Assembly (NCBI GenBank): GCA_029777855.1
Contig: JAKORL010000036.1
Coordinates: 1 to 43,797, forward strand
Reading direction: 5' to 3'
From: Pseudomonadota bacterium
GTDB lineage: Bacteria > Pseudomonadota > Gammaproteobacteria > JAIEPX01
Length of the DNA stretch: 43,797 nt
The position numbers and the translations under genes were made by a program. Positions within the stretch are counted from its first letter, which is position 1. Every line of letters starts with the position of its first letter. Below the pieces are notes generated by a model that saw only the letters and a program-made list of their open reading frames with translations, had not been told where the DNA came from and did no database searches. Shown here piece by piece: positions 36,487 to 43,797 of this stretch.

Positions 36487-37700
36487 AATATCTCCTGGTT
36501 TATAGGGCTTAAAAAGTCTAACGAGTTAGATTCTGTTGATAGCGGATGATTAAAGATTTTCGCAATAGTGCGAATGACATGATTTTGTTCTTCGTTTGTC
36601 ATCGTTGGAAATAAGGGTAGGCTCACAATCCGATTAGCTACATCTTCTGTTCTAGGGAAATCACCCGCTTTAAATCCAAATGTATTTTTATAATAAGGAT
36701 GTAGATGAATTGCTGCATAGTGTAAACCCGTTCCAATATTTTCTTCTTTCATGCGTTGCATAAAAGTGTCACGATCCATGCCGGCTTTTTCAGGATTAAT
36801 GAGAGGAGCAAATAAATGCCAAGCATGTCGATGTTCGTACTGAGGGATTTGAGGTAGTTCCCATTGTGGCCAGTTTGCAAAAGCTTTTAAATAGCGTTGA
36901 GCGAGTGCAGTTCTTTTTATAATAAAATTATCAAGTGATTTGAGTTGATGCAACCCGATAGCAGCTTGTAAATCCATCATGTTATATTTAAATCCAGGGG
37001 CAATCACCTCGTAATGTTGATTCCCTTTTTTAGTAAATCGATCGAATGCGGGTTTGCTAATGCCATGAAATCGTAAGCAACTGATGCGTTCGGCCCATTC
37101 AGAATTTCTGCATGTTACTAGGCCACCTTCGCCAGTGGTCATATTTTTATTCGGGTGAAAACTGAATACTTGTAAATGACCAAAACTCCCCAGTGTTTTT
37201 CTTTTATATTGTGCGCCGATGGCGTGAGCACAATCTTCTACTACAGTAAGCTGATGTTTATTGGCAATAGCATAAATAGCGTCACAATCGACAGGTAAGC
37301 CAGTAAAATGAACAGGAACGATTGCACGAGTGCGGGATGTAATGGCATTTTCTATTTGATTAACATCGATATTATAGGTATACGGATCTATATCAACGAG
37401 TACGGGTTTTCCACCGGCGTGCACAATAGTGTTGAGTGTGGCTACAAAAGTAAACGGTGTTGTAATAACTTCATCACCAGGTTGTAAATTTAAACACAGT
37501 AAAGCAACATGCAATCCTGCGGTACCAGAGTTTAAGCATAGAGCATGTGGTGAATTTAAATAGGTGGCCAGCTCTTGCTCAAATTGTTGAGTACGTGGGC
37601 CTGTTGTAATCCAGCCAGATTGTAAACAAGCGACTACTTCATCAATAGTTGCTTGATCAATCGCTGGTTTTGCAAAAGGTAAAAAATTTTCACTCATCAT
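36483..37700 (-). CDS. arnB: UDP-4-amino-4-deoxy-L-arabinose aminotransferase
   Basis: A PLP enzyme of the DegT/DnrJ/EryC1 family transferring an amino group from glutamate to the 4-keto sugar nucleotide. It has 405 residues. 'SGWITTGPRTQQFE' near residue 28, 'LCLNSGTAGLHVAL' and the PLP-lysine region 'FSFHPNKNMTTGEGG' (around 180-194) mark the family. Its start overlaps the stop of the EmrE-like gene by one base, so it is translationally coupled. In the usual pathway it follows ArnA and precedes formylation. Confidence 0.94.
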   Translation of the reverse strand: MMSENFLPFAKPAIDQATIDEVVACLQSGWITTGPRTQQFEQELATYLNSPHALCLNSGTAGLHVALLCLNLQPGDEVITTPFTFVATLNTIVHAGGKPVLVDIDPYTYNIDVNQIENAITSRTRAIVPVHFTGLPVDCDAIYAIANKHQLTVVEDCAHAIGAQYKRKTLGSFGHLQVFSFHPNKNMTTGEGGLVTCRNSEWAERISCLRFHGISKPAFDRFTKKGNQHYEVIAPGFKYNMMDLQAAIGLHQLKSLDNFIIKRTALAQRYLKAFANWPQWELPQIPQYEHRHAWHLFAPLINPEKAGMDRDTFMQRMKEENIGTGLHYAAIHLHPYYKNTFGFKAGDFPRTEDVANRIVSLPLFPTMTNEEQNHVIRTIAKIFNHPLSTESNSLDFLSPINQEIL

Positions 37701-38071
37701 TAACTCCGTGCGACAATAAATACGCCCATTAATATAATAAAAATTCCGCCAATACGTAACGCAGATAATGGTTCGTTAAATAAAAAATAGGCAGCAAATG
37801 CATTAACAATATAGCCAAGACTGACCATAGGATAGGCCAGGCTCACATCAACTCGCGATAGTACCATCATCCAGATTAAAACGCTCACTACATAAGCGGC
37901 AAGTCCGAGGAGAATAGGAATATTTCCGGCAACTTGTAATCCAATTGGAATGACATTATTTATATGAAAATCAAATTCACCGATTCGAGTCATTCCCGCC
38001 TTGAGAAGTAATTGTGCGGCGGCGTTAAGTAAAACGCCACACAATACCAGAGAAAATATTGATAGTTTCAA
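37700..38071 (-). CDS. EmrE/DMT-type small transporter, likely ArnE/ArnF-like flippase subunit
   Basis: 123 residues with four hydrophobic spans at about 1-18, 42-66, 71-93 and 99-121. Features of the small multidrug resistance/EamA-like fold include 'VSLAYPMVSLGYIVNAFAAYFLFNEPLSALRIGGI'. By position between arnT and arnB it probably moves undecaprenyl-phosphate-aminoarabinose across the inner membrane, as ArnE/ArnF does in enterobacteria. Only one such gene is present, so it may work as a homodimer. It lies four bases after arnT. Confidence 0.8.
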   Translation of the reverse strand: MKLSIFSLVLCGVLLNAAAQLLLKAGMTRIGEFDFHINNVIPIGLQVAGNIPILLGLAAYVVSVLIWMMVLSRVDVSLAYPMVSLGYIVNAFAAYFLFNEPLSALRIGGIFIILMGVFIVARS

Positions 38072-38075
38072 TTTC

Positions 38076-39854
38076 TCAACTCCTCTTTAATGAATCAATC
38101 GAGTGGGAATCCCTACTAACTGGTAGATTGCTCACCAGAACATTATGATGATTGCGTTTTAGCTCATATATTTGATCGGGGTGAGTTTTAATCACGGTGT
38201 CATACTCTTCCAGGCTCATTAGCATAAACTGTTGTGATGGTTTTGACCAGCTAGACCAAAATTCTTTCTCGGTCATCCAAAGACCTTGGTGATTGGTATG
38301 TTCAAGCCCAAACCAAATTTCTCCGTAGTAATCTACCATAACGACACGTCGGCCAAGATATACTGGCAAATCTTGATAATGATTGTGGAATGAATAAACG
38401 GTGTCGTTTTGATTTAGAAGAGGTTTAAGCGCTACAGCGAGATCTTTCACAGAACGTGTGTCCGTAGGAGGGTAGCTAAAATTGAAGGACATAAAAAATA
38501 AGCTCGTCGAAGCGGCTATTGCGATCATTGTGTTTATCTCTGATGCTTTCCAAGCAGTGATCAAAGTAATGAAAATACTGACAATAAGAAGTCCAAATGT
38601 CACAGCCATTCTCGGTTCAGAAATATCTAAAACAAATGCACCAACGATTAAAGCGGTAATAGAAAGTAGAATTGTGATAATAAGGCTGAATTTCACTCCC
38701 CAGTGTCTAGGATGTTCAATGCTCCAATCTAGATATGTTGCTATCAATATGCTCAAAGGAAAATAAACAGGTAGGACGTAGGGTATTAATTGTGATTTTG
38801 AAATCCAGAAAAATATGAAAATGAGGCTAGCCCAAAGAAATAAAAATAAGTTTATTTTAGAGAGTCGATTAATGTAGTGAGTGATAGCTGGAACGATTAA
38901 TCCCGCCCAGGGGAACATACCTATCAATAATGCGCTAGGGAGGAACCAAAAAGGCTGTGATCGTTTTTCCGCATCCGTCAAATAGCGTAAGATGTGTTGA
39001 TCAATAAAATAATAGTTGAAAAATTCTGGGTTTTTGATTTGAACTAGAATATGCCAAGGTGCCGTGATCAAGATTAATAAAAGAAAACCACTTGGAATAC
39101 AGTATGTTTTTATTTCGCGCCATTGAGAGGTGAAAAGTACCCAAGTAAAAATTATCATGCACGGAAAAATGATTCCAATAAGGCCTTTGGTAAGCGTGGT
39201 GAGCGCTGCAAAAAAATACATGCCCCACATATAGCGATTTCGAATAGATCCTGCGTGATGCTGATTGCCTAAAATAAAACAGCAGAATGTTGCTGAGAGA
39301 AAAAACGTGAGGCTCATATCCAGCGTTACCAAATGAGCCATGCTAGAGTAGAGGCCAAATGTGCCTAAAATTAGCCCTGCTAAAAGGCCGGTTCTTCGTG
39401 AATAGAGTTTTCTAGCCGTGGTGTACACGAGCAACACACCCAATAGTCCCATCAGAGCATTGGGTATTCGAATAGACCATTCGTTGATTCCTAGAACATG
39501 ATAGCTTGCGGCCTGCATCCAATAGAAGAGCGGCGGTTTTTCAAAGTATTTTACCCCATTGATCCGAGGGGTGATGTAATCACCTGTACTGACCATTTCA
39601 CGAGGTATTTCAGCGTATCGGCCCTCATCAGGCACTGTCAGTGGGCGGTTTCCCAAAAAAGCTCCGAAAAGGATGGCAAATGCCACTATCAAAAGAAGGA
39701 TATCTTGCCACCACGTTTTCTTTGAGGTTGTAAGGTCTAGACCTACAGAATCAGGCTGGTTGAGCGAGGCGGCTGTGCTGAGCATATCTTGTTTTACCGT
39801 ACTATCGAGTTGAGCAGATTCTAGCGGTTGTTGGGTGGGACAGCAACAGCGCAT
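38076..39854 (-). CDS. arnT: Lipid A aminoarabinose transferase ArnT (PMT family)
   Basis: A GT-C glycosyltransferase moving L-Ara4N from undecaprenyl phosphate to lipid A on the periplasmic side, giving resistance to cationic peptides and polymyxin. It has 592 residues and about 12 membrane spans. The first periplasmic loop holds the catalytic acidic motif 'VPDEGRYAEIPREM' and then 'KYFEKPPLFYWMQAA', both typical of ArnT. The N-terminal ~45 residues before the first span are unusually long and Cys/Pro/Ser-rich, and no ribosome-binding site precedes ATG 39854; ATG at residue 24 is an alternative. It is the first gene of the arn operon. Confidence 0.92.
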   Translation of the reverse strand: MRCCCPTQQPLESAQLDSTVKQDMLSTAASLNQPDSVGLDLTTSKKTWWQDILLLIVAFAILFGAFLGNRPLTVPDEGRYAEIPREMVSTGDYITPRINGVKYFEKPPLFYWMQAASYHVLGINEWSIRIPNALMGLLGVLLVYTTARKLYSRRTGLLAGLILGTFGLYSSMAHLVTLDMSLTFFLSATFCCFILGNQHHAGSIRNRYMWGMYFFAALTTLTKGLIGIIFPCMIIFTWVLFTSQWREIKTYCIPSGFLLLILITAPWHILVQIKNPEFFNYYFIDQHILRYLTDAEKRSQPFWFLPSALLIGMFPWAGLIVPAITHYINRLSKINLFLFLWASLIFIFFWISKSQLIPYVLPVYFPLSILIATYLDWSIEHPRHWGVKFSLIITILLSITALIVGAFVLDISEPRMAVTFGLLIVSIFITLITAWKASEINTMIAIAASTSLFFMSFNFSYPPTDTRSVKDLAVALKPLLNQNDTVYSFHNHYQDLPVYLGRRVVMVDYYGEIWFGLEHTNHQGLWMTEKEFWSSWSKPSQQFMLMSLEEYDTVIKTHPDQIYELKRNHHNVLVSNLPVSRDSHSIDSLKRS

Positions 39855-39873
39855 CGCTAAATATTAGGTTTTA

Positions 39874-39890
39874 ACCGATGTTATATCGGT
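39874..39890. promoter_or_regulatory. Palindrome ACCGAT-N5-ATCGGT upstream of arnT
   Basis: A perfect 6+6 dyad 19 bases before the arnT start codon, near an AT-rich stretch suited to a promoter. It may be an operator or leader stem controlling the arn operon. It does not match a regulator box I can name. Confidence 0.4.
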
Positions 39891-39932
39891 GCAATGCTAT
39901 AAAAGTTACGCAATTGTAGTTTTTTTCAATAC

Positions 39933-40415
39933 TTATTTATTACGCACTGTAAAATGAACTTCACCGAATTGATTCCATAGGCGTGAAGCATTTTTGGTGT
40001 CTACGGGATTGTCTAAGGTTAGTGCATCAGTATGAGAAATAATTTCACCATGAGCATCACAGCCATAAGCTAACCAACATTGACTTTGCCATGCACGGAC
40101 TGTGAAAGTGTCTGTTCCGCATTTGTATGTGAGAGTCACATCGGGGCCGGTTGCAATGCCTTCTGATAAGATGAAGGTTGCAGTGTCATTTTTGTCAATT
40201 TCATAGGGGAAGGTGTTGCTGCCAACCAATTTACCGTAAGGATGATAAACATTGAGTCGAGTACAATCATTATTTGTGTGAGTTGAGATGGATACATGCA
40301 GAGTTTGATAAATTTGATAGCCGTTTGTTTTGTCGTCGTTGGTTTGAGCCGCCTGAGCTGAACAAGTGAGCATTAAGCCAATCAATAAGTTTTGCAGTTT
40401 AACGTATGTAGTCAT
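39933..40415 (-). CDS. Secreted hypothetical protein with four cysteines (160 aa)
   Basis: The first 22 residues form a Sec signal peptide (basic N-terminus, hydrophobic core 'LLIGLMLTCSAQA', cleavage likely after the AQA motif). The mature part is a polar, beta-rich domain with four Cys at about 52, 109, 122 and 129, which could make two disulfides. Typical words are 'RLNVYHPYGKLVGSNTFPYEID' and 'DVTLTYKCGTDTFTV'. I do not recognise a family. It is likely periplasmic or extracellular. It stands upstream of arnT in the same direction, separated by 78 bases. Confidence 0.7.
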   Translation of the reverse strand: MTTYVKLQNLLIGLMLTCSAQAAQTNDDKTNGYQIYQTLHVSISTHTNNDCTRLNVYHPYGKLVGSNTFPYEIDKNDTATFILSEGIATGPDVTLTYKCGTDTFTVRAWQSQCWLAYGCDAHGEIISHTDALTLDNPVDTKNASRLWNQFGEVHFTVRNK

Positions 40416-40566
40416 CGGATAATCCTTTTGTTCATTAATTTTAGGAATATTATCATCCGTGGGTGTGAGCAGTCAATTTACATAACCTTACCACTGTGTG
40501 CTCTTTCATTGCTCAAGATATTGATCCAGGTTTGTATGGATCAGTGGGTGATTACCGTATATCGTT

Positions 40567-40585
40567 GCTAACCTTGATAGTTAGC
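40567..40585. repeat. Inverted repeat GCTAAC/GTTAGC
   Basis: GCTAAC-CTTGATA-GTTAGC forms a short stem; outer bases ATCAGTG and CACTGAT can pair over a longer loop (40540-40591). It lies just past the stop of the 126-residue gene on the minus strand. No T-run follows, so terminator function is uncertain. Confidence 0.4.
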
Positions 40586-40598
40586 ACTGATCGATTAG

Positions 40599-40979
40599 TC
40601 AGGTTCTTGACTGACATTTATTTGGCTCACTTTGAGGAGTGTCACATGTAGTTTCTGGGGAGAAATTTTCTCTATATTTAGTTTTTAACCAGTCTATATC
40701 CCATTGCTTGAGACCTAAGACGGAACCCTTATCATACCATACGGCAAATAATTCTTTATATATTTGTTCACATTTTGGGTGAATCTCAATTAATTCCTTA
40801 TATTTTTTTTCAGCATCTATAGCTCCCCCTTGGTATGCAAGTTTTCTAGCGATCTTTAATTCTGTTAGTAGTTCAGGACTAATTTCATTGTTGATTGTGG
40901 CACCAAAAAAGCGAATTCTCATCGGATTCAATAACGATCTAGAATTATGTTGAACTCCAGTTAATATATACTTCTTCAT
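40599..40979 (-). CDS. Hypothetical small helical protein (126 aa)
   Basis: Start ATG 40979 is supported by a strong AGGAGGTGA seven to eight bases upstream. Residues 38-85 read like a TPR-type helical hairpin ('LKIARKLAYQGGAIDAEKKYKELIEIHPKCEQIYKELFAVWYDKG'). The C-terminus is Ser/Pro/Cys-rich. I do not recognise the family. It follows the broken AbiEi-type gene by 10 bases, so the two may be co-transcribed. It is not a nucleotidyltransferase of the AbiEii type. Confidence 0.7.
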   Translation of the reverse strand: MKKYILTGVQHNSRSLLNPMRIRFFGATINNEISPELLTELKIARKLAYQGGAIDAEKKYKELIEIHPKCEQIYKELFAVWYDKGSVLGLKQWDIDWLKTKYRENFSPETTCDTPQSEPNKCQSRT

Positions 40980-40989
40980 CTGTCACCTC

Positions 40990-41514
40990 CTAATAATCAA
41001 TTGAGAGTATGTAACTTATATCTTGGTGTAGTCCTGGAGGGGGATCTGTATCGATTTCTATTTTGATACGTACCACGGTTCCTGAGTGAAAACCAATGAG
41101 ATCTTCTTCTTCAATGCGTAAGTCTTGAAATAAAATTTTTTCAAGCTCAACTAAACTTGTCACTTTACCTCGTCGAATAACGAGTTGATCGGCCACCGCC
41201 TTTTCTTTTGTGGCAATAAGCGCTGATTGGTATTTTGATTCTTCATACCGGGTTAGTCCTATTGGATATATTATTTTGAGAGAATGTTCGTAACTAAATC
41301 GTCCAATAGGTGTGTCAAAGTGAGCTCGACGCTTAGTAGTAACACTTGTAATTTCTTCTACTCGTTCAGGTATCATTCCATAGTAACCTAGAGCCCATTC
41401 AAGAGAGACATAAGATGGTCCATACATCATATTTGCTAGCATTTCCTTTGATATACTACCACGACGATAAGGTTCTCCAAATACGTATAGACCCTTTTTG
41501 ATACTAATGATACA
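40990..41514 (-). pseudogene. AbiEi-type antitoxin / transcriptional regulator, N-terminus lost
   Basis: The frame reads 'SIKKGLYVFGEPYRRGSISK', then 'MLANMMYGPSYVSLEWALGYYGMIPE', 'ITSVTTKRRAHFDTPIGRFSYEH' and so on, the conserved core of AbiEi-family type IV antitoxins/regulators. The N-terminal winged-helix (~60 residues) that should precede it is missing: beyond about 41514 the same frame runs into the 3' part of the membrane gene and no longer looks like the family. A shorter translation from ATG 41442 (150 aa) remains possible. No AbiEii toxin gene follows. I infer a deletion or insertion that removed the 5' end. Confidence 0.75.
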
Positions 41515-43190
41515 TACTGATTGGTGTAATAGATATCGTATGCGGGATGTGAAGCAAATTTGATGGATTTTTTTTCTGAAAGGTAAGGAGTAATTGAGGG
41601 AGTAGGTGGGGTGAGTGTTTTGGAGAGATCGATGGTGTAGTTGGGGGTGCGGGGTTTTTGGCCGTAGTGATTGACATCGTAGGCGCAGTAGGCGAGATAG
41701 TCGCCGGTTTTGAGTTTGTCGACGAGGAGATAGCCGACTGAAAAGGGGCCAAAATAGATGAAGGTGGTGTTGGAGGCATCGATGGCGCGAAGGTCTTTTT
41801 GGAGAGAGCTTAGTATCGGTATCCATTTAGGTTCGATGTACAAATGGTTTAGTGGGCCAGGGATTTGGTATTGCTGGTGAGTGGTGTAAATTTTGAGCCC
41901 TCTTTGGTCATCTCCATAAATATAACTGAGTTGGAAGTAGCACAGTGTGGTAATGAAGAAGAAAATAAATGTTTTGGGTAGTGTAGGGTTGTCTGCATTA
42001 ATATTTTTTAAGCTAAAATAATAAAAGATTACTGCTGAAAGTACTCCAGGGAAAAATCCGATGATGAAATTCAATTCTAAATTATAGCTCGATACGCTGG
42101 TGAGAAGCCCAGCAATTAAAGAAGGGGCCCAGATAGTCAGGAAGATATTTTTGGCCAGTGCATTTTGTTTTAAGTAGATAAAGAATATGATAGCTCCTGT
42201 AAGCCCGAGTCCGTTCAAGTAATAAAATATTCCTGTGAAAGAAGGATGTAAGACTTGGATAAAAAATAGAGGGGCAATGAGTGTGGTGGATATAATGAAG
42301 TTTTGGATGAGACGAGAGTTTTTGAAATAATGTGAGATCCAAAGTAATAAAAATGCGAGTGTGTAGTGAATAGAATATCGTTTGAAAAGATTGATTATAA
42401 CTAATGAGGTCTTTTGGAAGAAAGAAAGCTGATGGGCTGAGAATTGGGCTAGGTTTTTATTGAATTGTATAGTATTCAAAATATCCGAATACTGAACCCC
42501 GAAGAATCTAAAAATTACCCAGACTAACAATAATGAACTTAATGTATATACTATGATCTGTGTTATATAGACCCTTTTCTTGTTGGAAATTAAGAACCAA
42601 GCAGCGGTATTGACGAAAATAACAAGAAGTAAAAACGGGGGGTAGCTTAGGCACAAAAGAGTGTTCAATAGAGCGTATATAACAGCGTCAATCATTCTAT
42701 TGCTTTCACTGAATATAAAATTGAATAATTGAAAAATAACTGCCGACCATAAGAGCGTGCCGAGTGTATCGTAATGAAAATTATTAATGCCAAACGGGTG
42801 GAAAATGATCAGTGATAGTGCAATAGATACTGCAAGAAGTTTAGGCAGATATTGTCGTGTAGATAGATAAGTATAGATGCCTACTAAGATACTAAAGAAC
42901 AAGTAGGCATGCCTTAGAAACAGTATCAGTTCGTTTTTTCCTTGATGCATTAGCATGCTGAGTTTGATGATGGGGGCGACTAAAAAACCCAATCCAATGT
43001 AGGGAGATAAATCATCAATGAATGGTTTTTGTCCTTGTAAAAAACGAAGGCCAATAGTAATAGGGAGGCTTTCATCGGTTATAGGAGCACCAAAAAAACA
43101 GAGAATGTAGAGCATTGTAGTGACGGCGATGATAATGATTAGCGGGATAGGTCTGCTCTTTTGAGATAAGTATAGTCTGTCCAGTATCAC
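41436..43190 (-). CDS. Polytopic membrane protein, possible GT-C type glycosyltransferase
   Basis: 584 residues, about 10-12 hydrophobic segments between residues 15 and 425, then a soluble domain. An early 'GAPITDESLPITIGLRFL' with acidic residues after the first span recalls the catalytic loop of GT-C enzymes, but no named family is clear. Start is GTG 43190 with a weak site, and internal starts are possible. The last ~30 residues ('YVSLVSKRVYTYLENLIVVV...') are the AbiEi coding sequence read in another frame, so the C-terminus is a chimera at a rearrangement joint near 41505-41520. Confidence 0.7.
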   Translation of the reverse strand: MILDRLYLSQKSRPIPLIIIIAVTTMLYILCFFGAPITDESLPITIGLRFLQGQKPFIDDLSPYIGLGFLVAPIIKLSMLMHQGKNELILFLRHAYLFFSILVGIYTYLSTRQYLPKLLAVSIALSLIIFHPFGINNFHYDTLGTLLWSAVIFQLFNFIFSESNRMIDAVIYALLNTLLCLSYPPFLLLVIFVNTAAWFLISNKKRVYITQIIVYTLSSLLLVWVIFRFFGVQYSDILNTIQFNKNLAQFSAHQLSFFQKTSLVIINLFKRYSIHYTLAFLLLWISHYFKNSRLIQNFIISTTLIAPLFFIQVLHPSFTGIFYYLNGLGLTGAIIFFIYLKQNALAKNIFLTIWAPSLIAGLLTSVSSYNLELNFIIGFFPGVLSAVIFYYFSLKNINADNPTLPKTFIFFFITTLCYFQLSYIYGDDQRGLKIYTTHQQYQIPGPLNHLYIEPKWIPILSSLQKDLRAIDASNTTFIYFGPFSVGYLLVDKLKTGDYLAYCAYDVNHYGQKPRTPNYTIDLSKTLTPPTPSITPYLSEKKSIKFASHPAYDIYYTNQYVSLVSKRVYTYLENLIVVVVYQRKC

Positions 43191-43202
43191 GGTAATCTGC
43201 TC

Positions 43203-43797
43203 ATGATCAAAAAAGAAACACTATATGTGTCATTTCTATTGATGTCAAAAAATATCAAGAGGTTGTGGGTAAGTCTTGAAATAAGAAATAAGCAGAGGTA
43301 CAGTGTTTGCTTCGAATTTCGTGACTCGGTCATCTCAGTAAGGACACCTATTTTGATAAAGCGCAATGCACTGTCTCTGAAAATACAAACTTCGTATCTT
43401 GGTTTTTTTGGGGTTGCATTGCTATTGTCTTATATACTCAGCAAGCTATATTACATTTTTCCGCACACAGCGGTCACTATTGAGCCAATGATTGTACAGC
43501 GAAACGGTGGGCTAGACTTCAATTCATTGATTAGCCCAAAGCCTGTGGAGCGTTTTGTCTTTTTATCAGTGATAACGTTAATGTGTGTGATAATCACATC
43601 ATTTATTTTGTTCGTGAATACCAATAATAAATATTTAAAGGGATATAGGCTTATCGAATCTCTATATTTTAGGTATTTTTTAGGTTTTGTATTTTTTACG
43701 ACATTGTATTTGACTTTGTATAATTCGGATTTTTTGGGTGCGCTTCTTTCGATTTATCGATTTGGGGCTGGACGTCCTTCACCTTGGATTACCTTAG
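43203..43797 (+). CDS. Partial membrane protein, runs off the window
   Basis: An open frame from ATG 43203 to the window end (198 codons, no stop). The basic N-terminal ~60 residues ('MIKKETLYVSFLLMSKNIKR...') are followed by spans at about 65-88, 120-142 and 155-175. No family is recognised. Its start is only 12 bases from the start codon of the divergent gene at 43190, leaving no room for promoters, so one or both genes probably start further inside (ATG 43242 is an alternative here). Confidence 0.6.
   Translation, partial: MIKKETLYVSFLLMSKNIKRLWVSLEIRNKQRYSVCFEFRDSVISVRTPILIKRNALSLKIQTSYLGFFGVALLLSYILSKLYYIFPHTAVTIEPMIVQRNGGLDFNSLISPKPVERFVFLSVITLMCVIITSFILFVNTNNKYLKGYRLIESLYFRYFLGFVFFTTLYLTLYNSDFLGALLSIYRFGAGRPSPWITL

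Noticed and set aside
41504..41826. N-terminal half of the 278-residue frame, Pro/His/Ser-rich
   Set aside because: It is the membrane gene read in another frame; only the part after about 41514 matches the AbiEi family.

Overview
The window looks like the chromosome of an AT-rich gammaproteobacterium of the Legionellales/Coxiellaceae type. This is inferred, not proven. It rests on the gene order sdhCDAB-sucABCD with a divergent gltA, a 1792-residue ankyrin-repeat protein of the kind common in host-associated Legionellales, several orphan membrane or disordered proteins, and many small hairpin elements between genes. No rRNA, tRNA, CRISPR array or intact transposase gene was seen.

Layout. 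(1) 1-3.7 kb: two minus-strand hydrophobic proteins of unknown function, each followed by an almost identical intrinsic terminator. (2) 4.0-8.3 kb: plus-strand housekeeping genes radA, glyA, nrdR, nusB, pgpA. (3) 8.3-9.4 kb: a gene-poor stretch with a cluster of DnaA-box matches plus an IHF-site match, a strong promoter with no obvious gene behind it, nine perfect copies of an 8-bp tandem repeat, and a small zinc-ribbon gene. (4) 9.5-14.9 kb: the giant ankyrin protein, with an 873-bp internal super-repeat. (5) 15.0-26.4 kb: rpmE, gltA (minus) and the eight-gene plus-strand block sdhC-sdhD-sdhA-sdhB-sucA-sucB-sucC-sucD, covering citrate formation and the 2-oxoglutarate to fumarate part of the TCA cycle. 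(6) 26.4-32.5 kb: an accessory patch with greB, a disordered protein, a TetR regulator divergent from a racemase-family protein, an MHS-type transporter and a CPA2 antiporter. It is peppered with copies of one terminal-inverted-repeat element (ends TGGTGTCGCATCTTTAG). (7) 32.5-34.3 kb: a double-TM2 protein, then an orphan gene next to a duplicated scrap of the arnA 3' end. (8) 34.5-39.9 kb: a compact minus-strand operon for 4-amino-4-deoxy-L-arabinose modification of lipid A: arnT, an EmrE-like gene, arnB, arnC and a stand-alone arnA decarboxylase domain. No formyltransferase domain or arnD is present. (9) 39.9-43.8 kb: a secreted Cys-containing protein, a small helical protein, an N-terminally broken AbiEi-type antitoxin fused out of frame to the 3' end of a polytopic membrane protein, and a partial membrane gene leaving the window.

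The most unusual signals are: the TIR element family whose ends supply the last codons and stop of two genes (VSHL endings); the DnaA/IHF cluster near 8.4-8.6 kb; four long hairpins with related tips (98-112 bp); the arnA tail scrap; and the AbiEi fusion junction. All assignments were made by reading sequence and recalling families. No database search was run.
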